Of a DNA stretch of 64,000 nt, positions 1 to 12,125 are shown piece by piece; positions within the stretch are counted from its first letter, which is position 1, and each line of letters begins with the position of its first letter. Origin of the DNA: Muscardinus avellanarius (taxonomy: Eukaryota; Chordata; Mammalia; Rodentia; Gliridae). Where the stretch lies: NCBI GenBank assembly GCA_963383645.1, contig OY726569.1, positions 75,858,135-75,922,134 of the forward strand, given 5' to 3'. The position numbers and the translations under genes were made by a program. Below the pieces are notes generated by a model that had not been told where the DNA came from, did not search any database, and saw only the letters and a program-made list of their open reading frames with translations.

Positions 1-1339
1 TATTCCTGAAGAAAAAAGGCATTTTTGCATGAAGAAGAGCTTATCATAAGAAAGTCCCAACTGAGAAAGAAAGGAATTAGAAGGTTAAGAGCAGGTTGCA
101 GAGGGCTTGTGACAGGGAAATGGATTATTAAAGATGGTTAGACTTTTAATAGGCTCATTGTCTAAGGAAGAGTGTTCAGCAGTTAAGGAAATACATCTGA
201 CAGTTAAGACCAAGAACTTTGTGGTGTTGTTTGTGGCATTTTGTCTACCAAACTGTGTTGTGAGTTTGCTTAAGCTTTCAGATTTAGAAGGTAAAATACC
301 AACACCTGGAGAAACTCTATCACATCCACCTGAATCACCACATCTCCCCACACTTGCTATATGGAACTGAGCACAAAAGATGGAAAGTTCCAGGAAAGTT
401 AAAGAAGATTCCCCGAGAAGCCTCCAAGCCTTGGGTGTGCCCGTTTTCTTCTGAAAGATTGCCCTTTGGAACTGCTTGACTGCAAGATCTGGGAGAGAGC
501 CGGAGTTAATCCCTTGAAAGCCAAAAGCCAGCTGAAAACCGGACTAGTTTTTTTTACCTCTGTTTACGTGTCATTCACTATTGTTTCACAGTGATTACAT
601 TCACTTCCTCTCCTCTTACTATTAACTTTACTGGTGAAGGGTATAAATTTCTTGGAGTTTTTGTAATAAAGTGTCATTGGCTCAAGAAGCCTTTGTCCAT
701 CTCAGGTTCTTTCCAAAGCGTCGTACCTAAAAACTTAAGGAATTCATAGAGGGGAAAGAATCGCTGCAGATAAGTTTCTGCAGAACTCCACCTGCCTTTT
801 GCCCCATCTTTCTGAGGATTTGACTGGGAGCTGACAATAACGACCCAACTGATATTAGTTGGCAACAACTTTACTTTTTTCCCCCCGACACTAGGAAGCA
901 CATTGCACACACTGCCTGCTCAGCAAATACTTATTGGCTGGGTAGATGGATGGATAGATGAATTTCCTGGCATCCTGCCTGTTGTGCTTTCTAGTATCTG
1001 CCTCCTTCTCAAATATCCTGCTGATCCTGGGATCATAGCGTTAGATAAGAAATGAAGGGAGGCAAGATGTCTAGGCAAGAAGTCCACACAGCCAAGAAAT
1101 GTAAAAGCAGCCAAGAATGTTATCCTGGGAGCATCTCAAGATATCAAGGGGAAAGAAAAATGAACCTTAGGCCTTTGTTATGGGGCTGGACAGTGTTTAT
1201 ATTGGCCACCTACTCTCCTCCTTCAGTTTCAATTCTTTCACTAGAGTTTTAACATTTTAAAGGTCTGGCTTTCTGTTCCTGCCTATTTGACAGACAGCTG
1301 TATCTTTTCCTGCAGTACTAGCCATGTCCCAGAGACATG
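1..1339. other. Intergenic, no gene recognised
   Basis: No open frame here resembles a known protein. A TATAAA (642-647) lies 17 bases upstream of an AATAAA (665-670), followed by a T/C-rich stretch, which faintly resembles the core of a degenerate LTR. No boundaries or target duplications were found, so I leave it unassigned. Confidence 0.5.
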
Positions 1340-2050
<711 letters not shown>

Positions 2051-2700
2051 TTACAGGGTGAGAGATTTTAAAATCATTCTGCACAACCTCAGCCCTTACT
2101 TATCTGCTTGGAAAGCACTCAGACAGAAAGCACATGGGGAATATGGGAGGTTTATTTAGGGAAGTGAAGGATCCTATCAGAAAGGCAGCAAGAGGAAATA
2201 GAAGGAAAGAGGAAGAGAGAGGAGAGGGTCATGCTCTGGGGGAAAGTGTCTGCAATGGGCCATTCCCAGGAATGGAAAAGTGGCCTGGAGCAATAGGGTT
2301 ATGCTCCAGAGATGGGATCTGGAGCAGTCTGCTTCCTGGAAAGAAAAGCTGTGTGTGGATTGCTCTACCTGTTGCATTTTGTAGTCCTCCTGGACACTTT
2401 CTTATACATACTACACTAAGGGTGACTGCATGTCACACTTTAGTGACCCTGTGCTGTTTCTTCGCTTCCTTCCCATAAGAGAGGGGGTCAGAGTGAGTCT
2501 TAGCAGGCCCAGGCTGTCCCAGCTGACCCATCTGCTAATGTGTAGCCTGCTACCTAACACAGCTAGAAAAAGCTGCCAGATGTGATACCAACCAGGAGGT
2601 GGGGAAGAGACCCCTAATGGGCATCCCTGGCTGCACCTGTCCCTTATTACTATATAACAAATTATATACTTACTGGCTCATTGGTTTATTGCCTCCTCAC
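2051..2700. other. Intergenic, nothing recognised
   Basis: A purine-rich stretch (2170-2240) and otherwise mixed sequence. No SINE, LINE or conserved coding frame was recognised. Confidence 0.5.
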
Positions 2701-2704
2701 CTCC

Positions 2705-2800
2705 TCTAGTAGCTGGGCTTCAGGAGAGCAGGGGCTCCATCTACTTTGACCACATTTATGTCCCTTCCACTCAGAACAGCACCGGGCTTCACAGTCCTTC
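2705..2800 (+). repeat. L2 LINE 3' fragment
   Basis: A weak match to the L2 3' end: a GAGAGCAGGGGCTCC-like motif followed by CAGAACAGCACCGGGCTTCACAG, the usual order in L2 tails. Heavily diverged. Confidence 0.45.
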
Positions 2801-3660
2801 CTTCAGAGAAATTTATAGTTTCTGTATCCTAGAAATATTTGTGGAAGAATCTTAAAATAGCTCTGGTACATGGCTTATTTTTAGTAACATTGCCCTTGGG
2901 TGATACATTTACTTGTATTTTCTGGTGATGTCTTTGTAGCATTGGTCATTCTACCCTGGGCTGTAGTTCCAGCACTTCTAATGTAAAGTTTACAGCAGCT
3001 TTGGAAAAGAGGAGATGATAGGGTTTGGAGAGCCTGTAAAATCTGCCTGCGCTTTACCAAGCACGGTGGCAATGTAAAGGTATGTTAATACCAAAGGTCA
3101 GAGGCACCATTTCTTTTATCTTCTTTCTACAGAAGAAATTATATTTAATTTAAAGAACATGCCTGGGTAATTTCCATCAGTAAACAAATAGAATTTGAAA
3201 ATGAATGCATTAACATACCTGTATTTGCTTAGCACAAGCCAATAAAAAGAGTTTTATTATTTTATCTTTACCTAGGTAAAGTATCATGAGGGCAGGGGCA
3301 GCTTTCTGGAATTGCTGACACCTGGAAGTGGCTCCAAAGGATACAGATCAGGTTTGAGGGGAGGTGTATGTAGTGGAGAAGTTAGTTCATATCTGAGAAA
3401 GGAAGAAGGAAAGGAAGAGAGAGAGGGGAGTAGAAAGGGTAGAAGGGAGAGAGAATGAGGGTCAACTGGTCCTAACATTGTCTTCTTTTTATTAGTAGAA
3501 AAACCACTTCCTATCCTAGCAGCTGACCAGATGTTTCATGGACTGTCTCTACTCCATCTGTCTTTGCTTCTGCCATGATATGCTACTTCTGCCTGGTGAA
3601 AGTCTTTAACTTCCTCAGATCTTTGCTTCCTTATTGTAGAATGAAGCCTGTGATCTTGTA
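2801..3660. other. Intergenic, nothing recognised
   Basis: A/T-rich sequence with a GA-rich patch (3395-3460). No gene or clear repeat is visible. Confidence 0.5.
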
Positions 3661-3662
3661 TA

Positions 3663-3885
3663 ACCCAGTGGTCAAGCACATAGGCACTGGTTCTAACCCT
3701 GGCTCTGTAACACACTAGCTTCCTGATCTGGGGCAAATTTTCTAACCTCTCATTAGCCTTAGTTCCTCAGTTGTAAAATAGGGAAATGATAGAAACTAGC
3801 TCTTAAAATTGTTGTGAGGATAAAGTAAAGGTTTAAAACTGTGCCTGGCACATAGTAGCCATTCAGTAAGTGTAGCTAATATTAA
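3663..3885 (+). repeat. MIR SINE
   Basis: A near full-length MIR. It has the CTCTGTAACACACTAGCTTCCTG core, the CCTCAGTTGTAAAATAGGGA block, TTGTTGTGAGGATAAAG, and the CTGGCACATAGTAG...ATTCAGTAAGTGTAGCTAATATTA tail, in consensus order. Confidence 0.88.
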
Positions 3886-4263
3886 TATCCACTTAGTTCA
3901 AATGCTTTCAGCTGCAAGTAATAGAAAACACAACCAGAAGTGGCATAAATAAGTAGCTTTCAATTTTTTGTGATTATATGTTTATACTGCAAAAAGTTTT
4001 TTTTCTTAAAATACTCACTCGCTAAGACATGCATTTATTTTTAAATCATGCCCTTGCATTATTGTACTAGTATTTTATAAACCAGGAAATTATAAATGAG
4101 GTTAAAATAAAAGCAAAGACAATGTGATTTGGATGCAGAATATGTTTGCAAGTTGGAGCACAAGCTCAGGCAGACTGAAACAACATCCTGCGGAGGCAAA
4201 GTGGGCTCTTGGCTCTTATCAAGTTCAGCAGTTGGAGACTGATTCAAATCAAGGTGGTGGTAA

Positions 4264-4488
4264 GTCGGGCGTGGTGGCGCACGCTTGTAATCCCAGCATT
4301 CGGGAGGCTGAGACTGGAGGATCGCGGTTCGCGGACAGCCTCAGCTACTTTGTGAGGCCCTCTGCAACTCAGTGAGACCTGGTTTCAAAATAAAGAATAA
4401 AAAATAGGGCAGGGGGTGTAGCTCGGAGGTCAAATGTCCCTGGGTTCCATCCTCAGGCCCGCAAAAAAAAAAAAAAAAAAAAAAAAAA
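4264..4488 (+). repeat. B1-dID SINE, full length
   Basis: The B1 head begins GTCGGGCGTGGTGGCGCACG, and the ID half ends CCTGGGTTCCATCCTCAGGCCC before a 26-base A tail. It is flanked by a direct repeat AGGTGGTGGTAA (4252-4263 and 4489-4500), a standard L1-machinery target duplication. It belongs to the subfamily with GCGGACAGCCTCAGCTACT. Confidence 0.93.
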
Positions 4489-5045
4489 AGGTGGTGGTAA
4501 ATTTACTAAGTACATTGGAATGTCCAGGTGAATAAGCAAAGCTGGTCACTCTAGTATTTCTCAGACCTTCTAAGATATTGTTAAATTTTAGGAAATTGTT
4601 CCTTCTGGAAGATTCTGTCCTCAACTCCCTATCTGTATGATGATCTTCCTCCTATTAAAAACCTCCAAGGCTCAAGAAAGGAGTTGGGTTTTTTTTTTTC
4701 TTTTTTGTTGCCATTCTACAGCCACTTTGAATTTTGTCAATTTATATACACAATTTTAAAATTTCAAATTAGAAGTATTTAGAGGATGAGAAAAAAATAA
4801 TTCAAACCATACTTTTGATGTCTTCTTCCTACAACCAAGTAGATCAATGCCCCTTCTTATGTACATTCTGGTTTGGAGGGCAAGGGCTTAAACCAGTGTA
4901 TCCCAACAAGTTGATTTTACTCCCACCATGACATGTGGAATGTCTGGAGACTTCTGAGGTTGTTGTTTAGGGGTGAAGGATGCTGTACGCATACAATGAG
5001 TAGAGGTCAACGATGCTGATAAACATCCTAAAAAGCAAGGGAAGA

Positions 5046-5128
5046 GGCTCGGGGTGTAGCTTGGTGGTAGAGGGCTTGTCTAGCATGCATGTGACCCTGG
5101 GTTCAATGCCCAGCACTGCAAAGAAAGG
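5046..5128 (+). repeat. ID element (tRNA-Ala-like SINE)
   Basis: A free-standing ID unit with GGTGTAGCTTGGTGGTAGAG (A box), a full anticodon-arm region CTAGCATGCATGTGACC, GGTTCAATGCC (B box) and a short A-rich tail. It is inserted in MER20. Confidence 0.85.
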
Positions 5129-5160
5129 GGAGGACTGCCCACAATAAAGAATTCTCTAGC

Positions 5161-5412
5161 TGAGCATGGTGGTACACATCTATAATCCCAGTATCCCTGT
5201 ATTTGGGAGGCTGAGACTAGTATCCCTGTATTTGGGAGGCTGAGGCAGGAGGTTGCAGGTTTGAGACTAGCCTTGGCAACTTAGTGAGACCCTGTTAAAA
5301 AAAAAAAATTAAAATTGAGCTGGGGGTGTAACTCAGAGGTTAAATGCCTCTGGCTTGTTCAATTTCCAATAACGAATACATACACACACATACTCTTACT
5401 CGTACTCTCTCA
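5161..5412 (+). repeat. B1-dID SINE with internal 29-bp duplication
   Basis: The head AGCTGAGCATGGTGGTACAC is followed by a 29-bp tandem duplication within the B1 part (5192-5220 and 5221-5249, each starting TATCCCTGTATTTGGG). The body and ID half follow, then a tail that drifted into a CA/CT-rich microsatellite. A short TCTAGC repeat at both ends is the probable target duplication. Confidence 0.85.
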
Positions 5413-5824
5413 TCTAGCCCCAAATGTTAAAGCCTAGTAGTTCATATGATTAAAAGTCCTGAAGTGAGGGGTCTCAGGTTGGTTGGCTCATTGACCTGAT
5501 GTTCTTTTCTTCTTTACCATTCCATGCACTGGTCTTGACCTTGGTTTTACCTTGTGCAGCAGCTTCAAATGTCACATCCAGCCATACAGACACTGCCTAA
5601 AAGCAGCTTCTTCCTGTGCAGCCAATTGGGGCCAGGAGTCACCCAAAAGGGGCCCTGCTCTGTGGAAGCACATGGGCTTTCAGGAAAGCAACAAGATCAA
5701 AGCTCTGTGAGAAAGAAGAAAGGGAAGAGATGGTTCTAGGCAGCCCACAGGGCCGGCTCCAATCCCTTCCCATCTCTCTGAGAAATAAATTCATCCTAAG
5801 AACAGAACATCCATTTGGAGGTAA

Positions 5825-6045
5825 CTGAGGCCAGACTGCCAAAGTTAAAATTCCAGCTCTGCTACTGATTACTGTGTGGCTTTGCCAAAGTAGTTGATAT
5901 CTCTGTCCCTCAGTTTCTTTTATACCAAGTAGGGTTAGCATGAGGCCCTACTTCCTGGGCCCAAATAAATGTTAAAAGAGTTAATGCATGTGCTACTCTC
6001 AGGACAGTGCCGGGCAAACAAGAAGTACTCTGGTAATGACACTGG
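5825..6045 (+). repeat. MIR SINE
   Basis: MIR order is preserved: CCAGCTCTGCTACTGATTAC, GTGTGGCTTTGCCAAAG, CTCTGTCCCTCAGTTTC, AATGTTAAAAGAGTTAATGCATG, CAGGACAGTGCCGGGC. Confidence 0.8.
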
Positions 6046-7435
6046 AGTTCTGATGAGGGTGCAGGATTCACAGGGCATATTCTATATTCCCAGGGCAGGT
6101 ATAGAACAGATAGCAGGGTCTGGACAGATAGCACCAGGGTCCTGAAACCAGCTGTATTCTTGTTATAACTTCATGTGGACCTGAGCAAGATTCTTACCCA
6201 GAATCTTTATTTTCTCTTTTGCCCATAACCAACACACTTGCTCAGAGTTGTAAGGACTGGGACAAACCTGGAACCTGGAAAGGAACATATCTGGCAAGTG
6301 CAGGGAAAAACAGAGGCTTGGCAGCAGTGTACAGACTGAGCCTGGTCCTGCCTAGACTGCTGAGTCCAGGCTTAGGGACCCCGGCAGTGTTACTACGCAA
6401 CGGTTTCAGAGTCTGTCAACACATTGGAGACGAACGACCCACAGACCACAGCTAGGATATGCACTTTGCAGAGGCCAGAGAAGAAAAAAAAATGGCAAAC
6501 TCCCACATCATCCTGCCCTGATACCTGTTCTCTAGCCATCTGGAGAATTTGCCTGGTACAATGGCAATGTAAACTGCAGCTTTACTCATGAGACAATGTC
6601 TGGAAGATGTGAATGGATAAAAAAGGAGAGGAGGGGAAGCTAATGAGTTTCAGAGAAAAATGCCACATGTCTCATGAATAAAGCAGAAAGAAGCTCTTGC
6701 TGCCACAGAACAGACAGTAGCCTGGAGTCCAGCAGGGCTCTTAGTGTGTTTCTCCTGGAGGGCGTTGTGACTAGAGCCAGGGAGCTGAGTGACACATGAT
6801 GGGTGGCATTCAAAGAAGGCTGTATCTATATGCAAGGAGGGAAACAAAAATGCTGGCCTCCATCACTCCTTATAACCGGTGGGTTAGAACCACTACTGAA
6901 GGCTTAGGGTACAAAGAGCCCACACAGGCAACTTCTGAGGCCATCTGGCCATTTACTTGGGTTAGAGACCTAGATTTTACATATTCAGAGGAGCAAAGAA
7001 GGGTAAAAGACCCACAAAGATATGAGAGGCAAAGGACACAAAAGAAAAGTCTAAACAAGGAGGAGATGAGGAAGAAGATGACCACTGTGTCTGAAGGAGA
7101 TCAGTCCACATCATAGGCACTTGGTACCAGTTGGAAGTGGGATATGGGGTCAGCCCTCCAGGACTTGGGAGCTTGGGAAAGCCAAGCAACTAAATATGAG
7201 AAAATGTCATAACAGCTACAATGTGAAAGTCAGCAAAATTATCCAAAATAATGTAAATTCTAAGTCCTGGATGGCAGAGAATTAAAGAATATTCTGTATC
7301 TTTTAGTGAAGGTACCTGGGAAGAATGGGATGAGAAATGTAGATGAGGTGAATGAGACACAGAAGGGTCAAAGACACCATTTCAAAGGGGTTAAGTTTTA
7401 TAATGTAATGTAGCAGAAAGACAAACTTGTTCAAG
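6046..7435. other. Intergenic, no gene recognised
   Basis: No repeat from the main families and no recognisable coding sequence. The 106-codon frame at 6796-7116 has no motif I know and no codon-use signal that I can judge by eye. Confidence 0.5.
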
Positions 7436-7439
7436 AATC

Positions 7440-7605
7440 TCAACATCTTCATTTATCGCTATCTGGCCTTTGTATTCTCTAAATTCAAATTTCCTCACTT
7501 GCAAAATGGAGATTATGATACCACCTTCAGGGTAATTATGACAAAATATGTTAGTAGGCCCAGCAGGGTCTTTAGCATGCAGTAGACCATGAATGCATGT
7601 AAGCT
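7440..7605 (+). repeat. MIR SINE fragment
   Basis: It contains CTTGCAAAATGGAGATTATGA, the TCAGGGTAATTATGACAAAA block and TAGCATGCAGTAGACCATGAATG. These correspond to the middle and 3' part of MIR. Confidence 0.72.
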
Positions 7606-7756
7606 GGTTCCCTTTCTATTTCCAGTTCTTAAATCCATTGCCCAAGTTTTGATCAGTGTAGGGTCATGTTCTCTCATAACTGGCCAAGATCATTGCTTGA
7701 CCCAGAGTTATCACATGGGCTCAGATTCTAAAAGGAAAAGGGCACCAAAGAGAAAA

Positions 7757-7974
7757 AATATTTTATTTTTTGTGGTACCGAGGGTGGAACCTAGGGGCTT
7801 TTCTACCTTCTGGGCTATACTCCCAGACCTATTTTTTACTTTATTTGGAAACAGGGTCTCACTAAGTTGCTGAGAGCCTCACTAAGTAGCTGAGGCTGGC
7901 TTTGAACCCATGCGATCCTCCTGTCTCAGCCTCCCAAGCGCTGGGATTACAAGCGTGCGCCACCACACCAGGCT
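7757..7974 (-). repeat. B1-dID SINE, antisense
   Basis: Read on the minus strand: the B1 head (complement of GCGTGCGCCACCACACCAGG) through the ID half (complement of CCGAGGGTGGAACC). The tail is the T-rich run at the left end. Confidence 0.92.
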
Positions 7975-8052
7975 GATAAAATGTATATTATATAGATGGG
8001 ATTGTGACAAAGCAATCACACTATACTGCAACTAGAAGGCAAGTAAAATGAA

Positions 8053-8250
8053 GAAGCCAGGAGTGGCGGTGCACGCCTGTAATCTCAGCTTTTGGAAGGC
8101 TGAGACAGGAGGATTGCAGGTTCAAAGCTAGCCTCAGAAAGTTAGCGAGACCCTGTTTCAAAAATTTTTTAAAAATAGGGCTGGGAGGTAGCTTGGAGGT
8201 GGAAAGCCCCTGGGTTCAACCTCCAGTGCCAAAAATAAAAAATTAAGAAG
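8053..8250 (+). repeat. B1-dID SINE
   Basis: The head AGCCAGGAGTGGCGGTGCAC runs to an ID half GTAGCTTGGAGGTGGAAAGC and GGTTCAACCTCCAGTGCC with an A-rich tail. Confidence 0.92.
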
Positions 8251-8954
8251 AAAAAAGTGGGAAGGCCAGGCTAAGAGAAACAGAAATTGCCACTGAGTCA
8301 CGTGAGGTGTATGCTGTAGAATTAAATGTAAATGTTAAAATTAATGGGGTTCAAAATTGGATAGTATTAGGAAGGGAGTTAGGAACAAGTTATGAATCTA
8401 TATGAGAAAGTCAAACTAGCTGGCTTAAGACTGAACAGTTGCTTAAATATACTCTAACTCATTACTGTTTTTTTTCTCCAAATAATCTTTTCTTCTTAAT
8501 TTCAGGGGACTCTTTGGGTAGTGAAGAATATTTATTTGAAGTTTGGCATTTCTCTCTTAACACTTCAATTTCTTTCTGTTTTGGAGAACTATTCAATGTA
8601 ATGGTTTACTAAAAATAGCGTACATAGCCTGATAGAGACCACAGATTGGATTATTTAATTGGATTATTGGATCCATTTCATCTTCCTGTTGATCAGGGGC
8701 TAGAAGGGAAAAATTAGTTATCTTTGGACTGCCTCACAGTTCTTGTTCCAGAGGGATTTAGGTGCCACCAGTCTAGGAGGCTTATGTGAGACTTGAATTC
8801 AGCAGAGGTCTGTGAAGAAAAGGCAGTCCCATGAGACATCCGGGAGCCAGAGCCCCAGTTCCTGTGGGTCTTCTTGAACCATGGAAGGTGCCATGGTTCC
8901 TGGAGCTACCCGTGAGGTGGTGGCTTCCTTGCTCCCAGATCACATGGAGTGGTA
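8251..8954. other. Intergenic, nothing recognised
   Basis: A/T-rich sequence with no supported feature. Confidence 0.5.
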
Positions 8955-9365
8955 TCTTCCTTTCCTGTGGCTGTTGAAACAAATTACCACATCGATGGTG
9001 ACTTAAAGCAATAATTTCTCTCTCTTGTTCTGGAGACCAAAAGCCTATCATCCTCCTAACTGGGCTGAAATCCAGGGTAGAGCAGGCCTAGGCCCTGCTG
9101 GAGTCTCTAAGGGAAACCCACACCTTGCCTCTCCCATCTTCTAATGGCTGCCAGGTTTTCTTTGCTTGCGGCCATGATGCCCCATCTGCTACTTCCATCT
9201 CCAGTCACCTTTTCCTCCTGTGTTAGATCTCCTTTAGGACATATATGATTATATTTGGAGTCCACTCTTACAATCCAGAATAATCTTATCTCGGGAGCTT
9301 CAACTAATAGTTCCAGGTTCCAGGAATTAAGGTGTAGATATCTTTTGGAGGGCGTATCACAAGTA
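8955..9365 (-). mobile_element. ERVL-MaLR (MLT1-type) LTR remnant
   Basis: On the minus strand the order matches MLT1 LTRs. On the plus strand one reads CTGTTGAAACAAATTACCAC, GTGACTTAAAGCAATAATTT, CTTCTAATGGCTGCCAGG and GGCGTATCAC. No internal retroviral genes and no paired LTR are visible, so this is a solo remnant. Confidence 0.7.
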
Positions 9366-9727
9366 GTGAAATCTTGAAGCCTGAATGTGGGACCCAGGCT
9401 GGATTGTTGACCGTTCAGGGGTAGACAGTACCTGACACGCCTGTTATGAAGCTGCTCTGGGAATTCAATCTAAAAGCTCCGGCCTGAAGCCTTCTCCTTG
9501 GGCCTGTCCGTGATTATATTTGTGCCCAACTCCCTGTCTTCATAAACTGCAAGAGTGTCTCTATTATGTGCAACTAAATCCTGTATCTGTCATATGCATC
9601 CAACATGGTCACAGGTTTATACAATTGTTTATACTTATTTCTCTATACTTGTTTCTAAGTATCTCTATCACTGGGCTATAAACTTACTTACTTCATATAT
9701 GTATGAAGAAAAAACTTTTTTTCAAGG
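9366..9727. other. Intergenic, nothing recognised
   Basis: Short unassigned stretch. No gene or repeat was recognised. Confidence 0.5.
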
Positions 9728-9935
9728 TTATTTTGCTTTGTTAGTGTGCTGGGAGTAGAACCCAGGGGTGTTCTACCTCTAAGTTCCACCCCCAGCCCTA
9801 TTTTATTTTTTATTTGGAAACAGGGTCTTGCTAATGCTGAGAGCCTTGCTAAATTGCTGAGGCTGCCTTTAAACTTGTAATCATCCTGTCTCAAACTCCC
9901 AAGTACTGGAATTACAGGAATGCCCAGTTCAATTT
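9728..9935 (-). repeat. B1-dID SINE, antisense
   Basis: The ID half (GTGCTGGGAGTAGAACCCAG on the plus strand) and the B1 body are both present. The head is degraded, ending near GGAATGCCCAG. Confidence 0.88.
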
Positions 9936-9948
9936 ATTTTTTTTTAAA

Positions 9949-10078
9949 TGCTCTACAATCCTAGTACTTGAGAGGCTAAGACAGGACAGGAGGATTTGAG
10001 GCCAACCTCAGAGACTTATCAAGGACTTCAGCAATTTAGCAAGAACCTGTTTCAAAATAAAAGATAAAATAGGGCTGG
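9949..10078 (+). repeat. B1-dID fragment lacking its ID half
   Basis: A 5'-truncated B1 body (AATCCTAGTACTTGAGAGGC ... CTGTTTCAAAATAAAAGA) stops at AGGGCTGGGA. The next SINE begins there, so its ID half may have been displaced to the right of the younger insertion. Confidence 0.8.
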
Positions 10079-10445
10079 GACCAGGAATGGTGGCACACCC
10101 TTGTAATCCCAGCATTTGGGAGACTGAGACAGGAAGATGGTGATTCGCGGCCAGCCTCAGCTACTACTTGATGAGGTCCTGTACAACTCAGTGAAACCCT
10201 GATTCAAAATAAAGAATAAAAAATAGGGCTGGGGTTGTAGTGAAGAGTTAGGATGCCCCTGGGTTCCATCCCCAGTACTGCAAAAAGAAGAAAAGAAAAA
10301 AAAGGGCTGGGGTGTAGCTTGAAGATAGAATGCCCCTGTGTTCAACCCCAAGTACTAATGAGTAAATACATAAAAATAAAAAGGCCTGGGGGTATCAGTA
10401 GAAGGTTGAATGACCCTGGGTTCAATCCCAGCACCCAAAAGTAAT
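10079..10445 (+). repeat. B1-dID SINE followed by two extra ID units
   Basis: A B1 head (CCAGGAATGGTGGCACACCC) and a first ID half ending at GTACTGCAAAAAG (about 10285). Two further ID halves follow in the same orientation, at 10302-10360 and 10382-10440. Each has a GGGT(G/A)TA-type A box and a GTTCAAYCCCA B box. One of the extra units may belong to the interrupted SINE upstream. The array reads head-ID-ID-ID. Confidence 0.85.
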
Positions 10446-11700
10446 AATAGTAAGTAAGTGCTCTGCTACTCCGCCTAAGCTCGTGGTAAGGGTGGCTGTG
10501 ATGGGTAGAATACAAGAAAGGAGGCATGCACACTTTGCTTTGTTGTGTTAGAGTTAATGCCATGAAGTAATTGAAGGGAGCTCATTCAGGTGAATTCTCA
10601 GTCCCTCAGATTTCCTCCTCCTCCTTGCTCCTATCCAAATGAAGTGTGTCTTTGTGGGATAAAACAGGTTGTGAGACACCCTGGTAGCTCCCTTGGGGAG
10701 GGAAGATGAAGTCCTTGGATGTGTGCTCAAGCCTCCTCTCATCAGCCATCTCTGCTGGGAACTGGCTGCTCTGGGCTGCTTCATGGACTGGTGACTTTGA
10801 GACGCTTGACCCTGGACTTTCCGGCCCTGGATATCTGCCTCTGGTCTTGAAGTCCCATGCTTCTGCCTGTCCCTATCATTACCTCTACACTCTTGCCCTC
10901 AGAAATGCAGAAAATCCTGGGGCCCTTATGGCCACACAGAAGGCACAGGAAGAGGAGAATTTGAACCATCCCTCTGCTGCGTGGTTCCCTTGTGCGGTAT
11001 TGGCCCTGCGACGAGAACAGAGCTGTTGTTGTAGAGATTAGTAACTTCCTTGCAGTCTTGGGGAAGTTCTTGACTTCTTGAACTCTCCTTAGTTATCTGG
11101 ATACTCTGACCCCTTATCTGCACCCCAATTTGGTTATAAAGAAGATCAACAGTCTTGTTTCTGACTTCCTTAATCCCTGTCTGACCTTCATTTTCCCACA
11201 GCACCTGGAGCCTGAAAGGGGCCAGTTTTGGGGGGTTTCTATTTCATCTGCAGCACATCCTACTTCTGAGGTGCTCTTCCTAGAGTAGCCAGTTTCATGG
11301 GATGACCACGCCTAGGAGGTCCACTCTGCTAGGGAAGAAATTCTGTGAACAGAGCCTTCCAGATCTAGTCCTGATGCTAAAGGGAAAGATAGCATATCTT
11401 AAGAATTCTTTGCTGTCTTGTTCATGTCTGGCTCTTGTGAATATTTTCTTGTTTGAAATTGAGAGATCAAGGAATTTAGCCATGACCAATATTCCCTGTT
11501 CTAGGCGGTACCTGTACTTGCCAAGAAACAACCAAGCCTCTTAACTCGGTAACTCAAGCCTGATGGTAGAAGGCTTCTGGGGAACAAATTAGGAAGGAGA
11601 TTAGAATGGATCCTTTTAATATTTTAAAATATTATTCGTTAGCCTTGAAGAGATAAGTGGAATGATATTAACCAAATTTGAATCATAGTTACTTTTGGAT
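10446..11700. other. Intergenic, no gene recognised
   Basis: No SINE, LINE or coding frame was recognised in this 1.25-kb block. Confidence 0.5.
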
Positions 11701-11710
11701 CCAAGCAATT

Positions 11711-11840
11711 TAGGTGGATTCATTTATTCTCTATGTTTTTAGTTACTGCTTGAATTTTTTTTAATTAAGCCCTATTAGGTTAATTTATTCTCTGTACTTT
11801 TAGTTACTGCTTAAATTTTTAAAAGTAAGCATGAATCTAA
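11711..11840. repeat. Imperfect 65-bp tandem duplication
   Basis: Two adjacent units (11711-11775 and 11776-11840) share TTTATTCTCT, TTTTAGTTACTGCTT and AATTTTT in the same order with scattered substitutions. Confidence 0.85.
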
Positions 11841-11944
11841 TAAAAATGTCCCTAGCAGTTTGGTTTGATTTTACTCTTCCTGCAACTCCTGTGGTCTCCC
11901 CTTCTATATCAAGAACTTCCATGGTGTAGCCTTCCCATAAGTCA

Positions 11945-12125
11945 ACATTCACTCATTCATTAATTTTTGGGACATCCACTGTGCTTCAGGTCATATGTTA
12001 GATTTAAAGGGGAGAGAAAAAAATACATGTCATGTTTGCCTTCCAGAAAACCACAGTTTAGGAGAAAATACCAGGCATACAACTCTAGCACATTCTGATA
12101 AATATGATTCTATGATTTTATAACT
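11945..12125 (-). repeat. L2 LINE fragment
   Basis: It matches the inverse of the L2 3' region: ACTCATTCATTAATTT, CCACTGTGCTTCAGGTC, then TTGCCTTCCAGAAAACCACAG, and AATATGATTCTATG. Confidence 0.6.

Larger units (their letters stand above)
4890..5440 (+). mobile_element. MER20 (hAT-Charlie MITE), split by two SINEs
   Basis: MER20-like sequence at 4890-5040 (GGAATGTCTGGAGAC, GTAGAGGTCAACGATGCTG, TAAACATCCTA) resumes at 5129-5154 (TGCCCACAATAAAGAATTCTC) and again at 5413-5440 (CTAGCCCCAAATGTTAA). The interruptions are an ID element (5046-5128) and a B1-dID (5161-5412). MER20 is a non-autonomous DNA transposon that was immobile long before these SINEs arrived. Confidence 0.85.

Noticed and set aside
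5046..5128. tRNA gene (A and B boxes present)
   Set aside because: It is an ID SINE. The cloverleaf is not intact, it has an A tail, and many relatives are dispersed in the window.
6796..7116. 106-codon open frame as a small gene
   Set aside because: No similarity I recognise, no splice or promoter context, and length within chance expectation.
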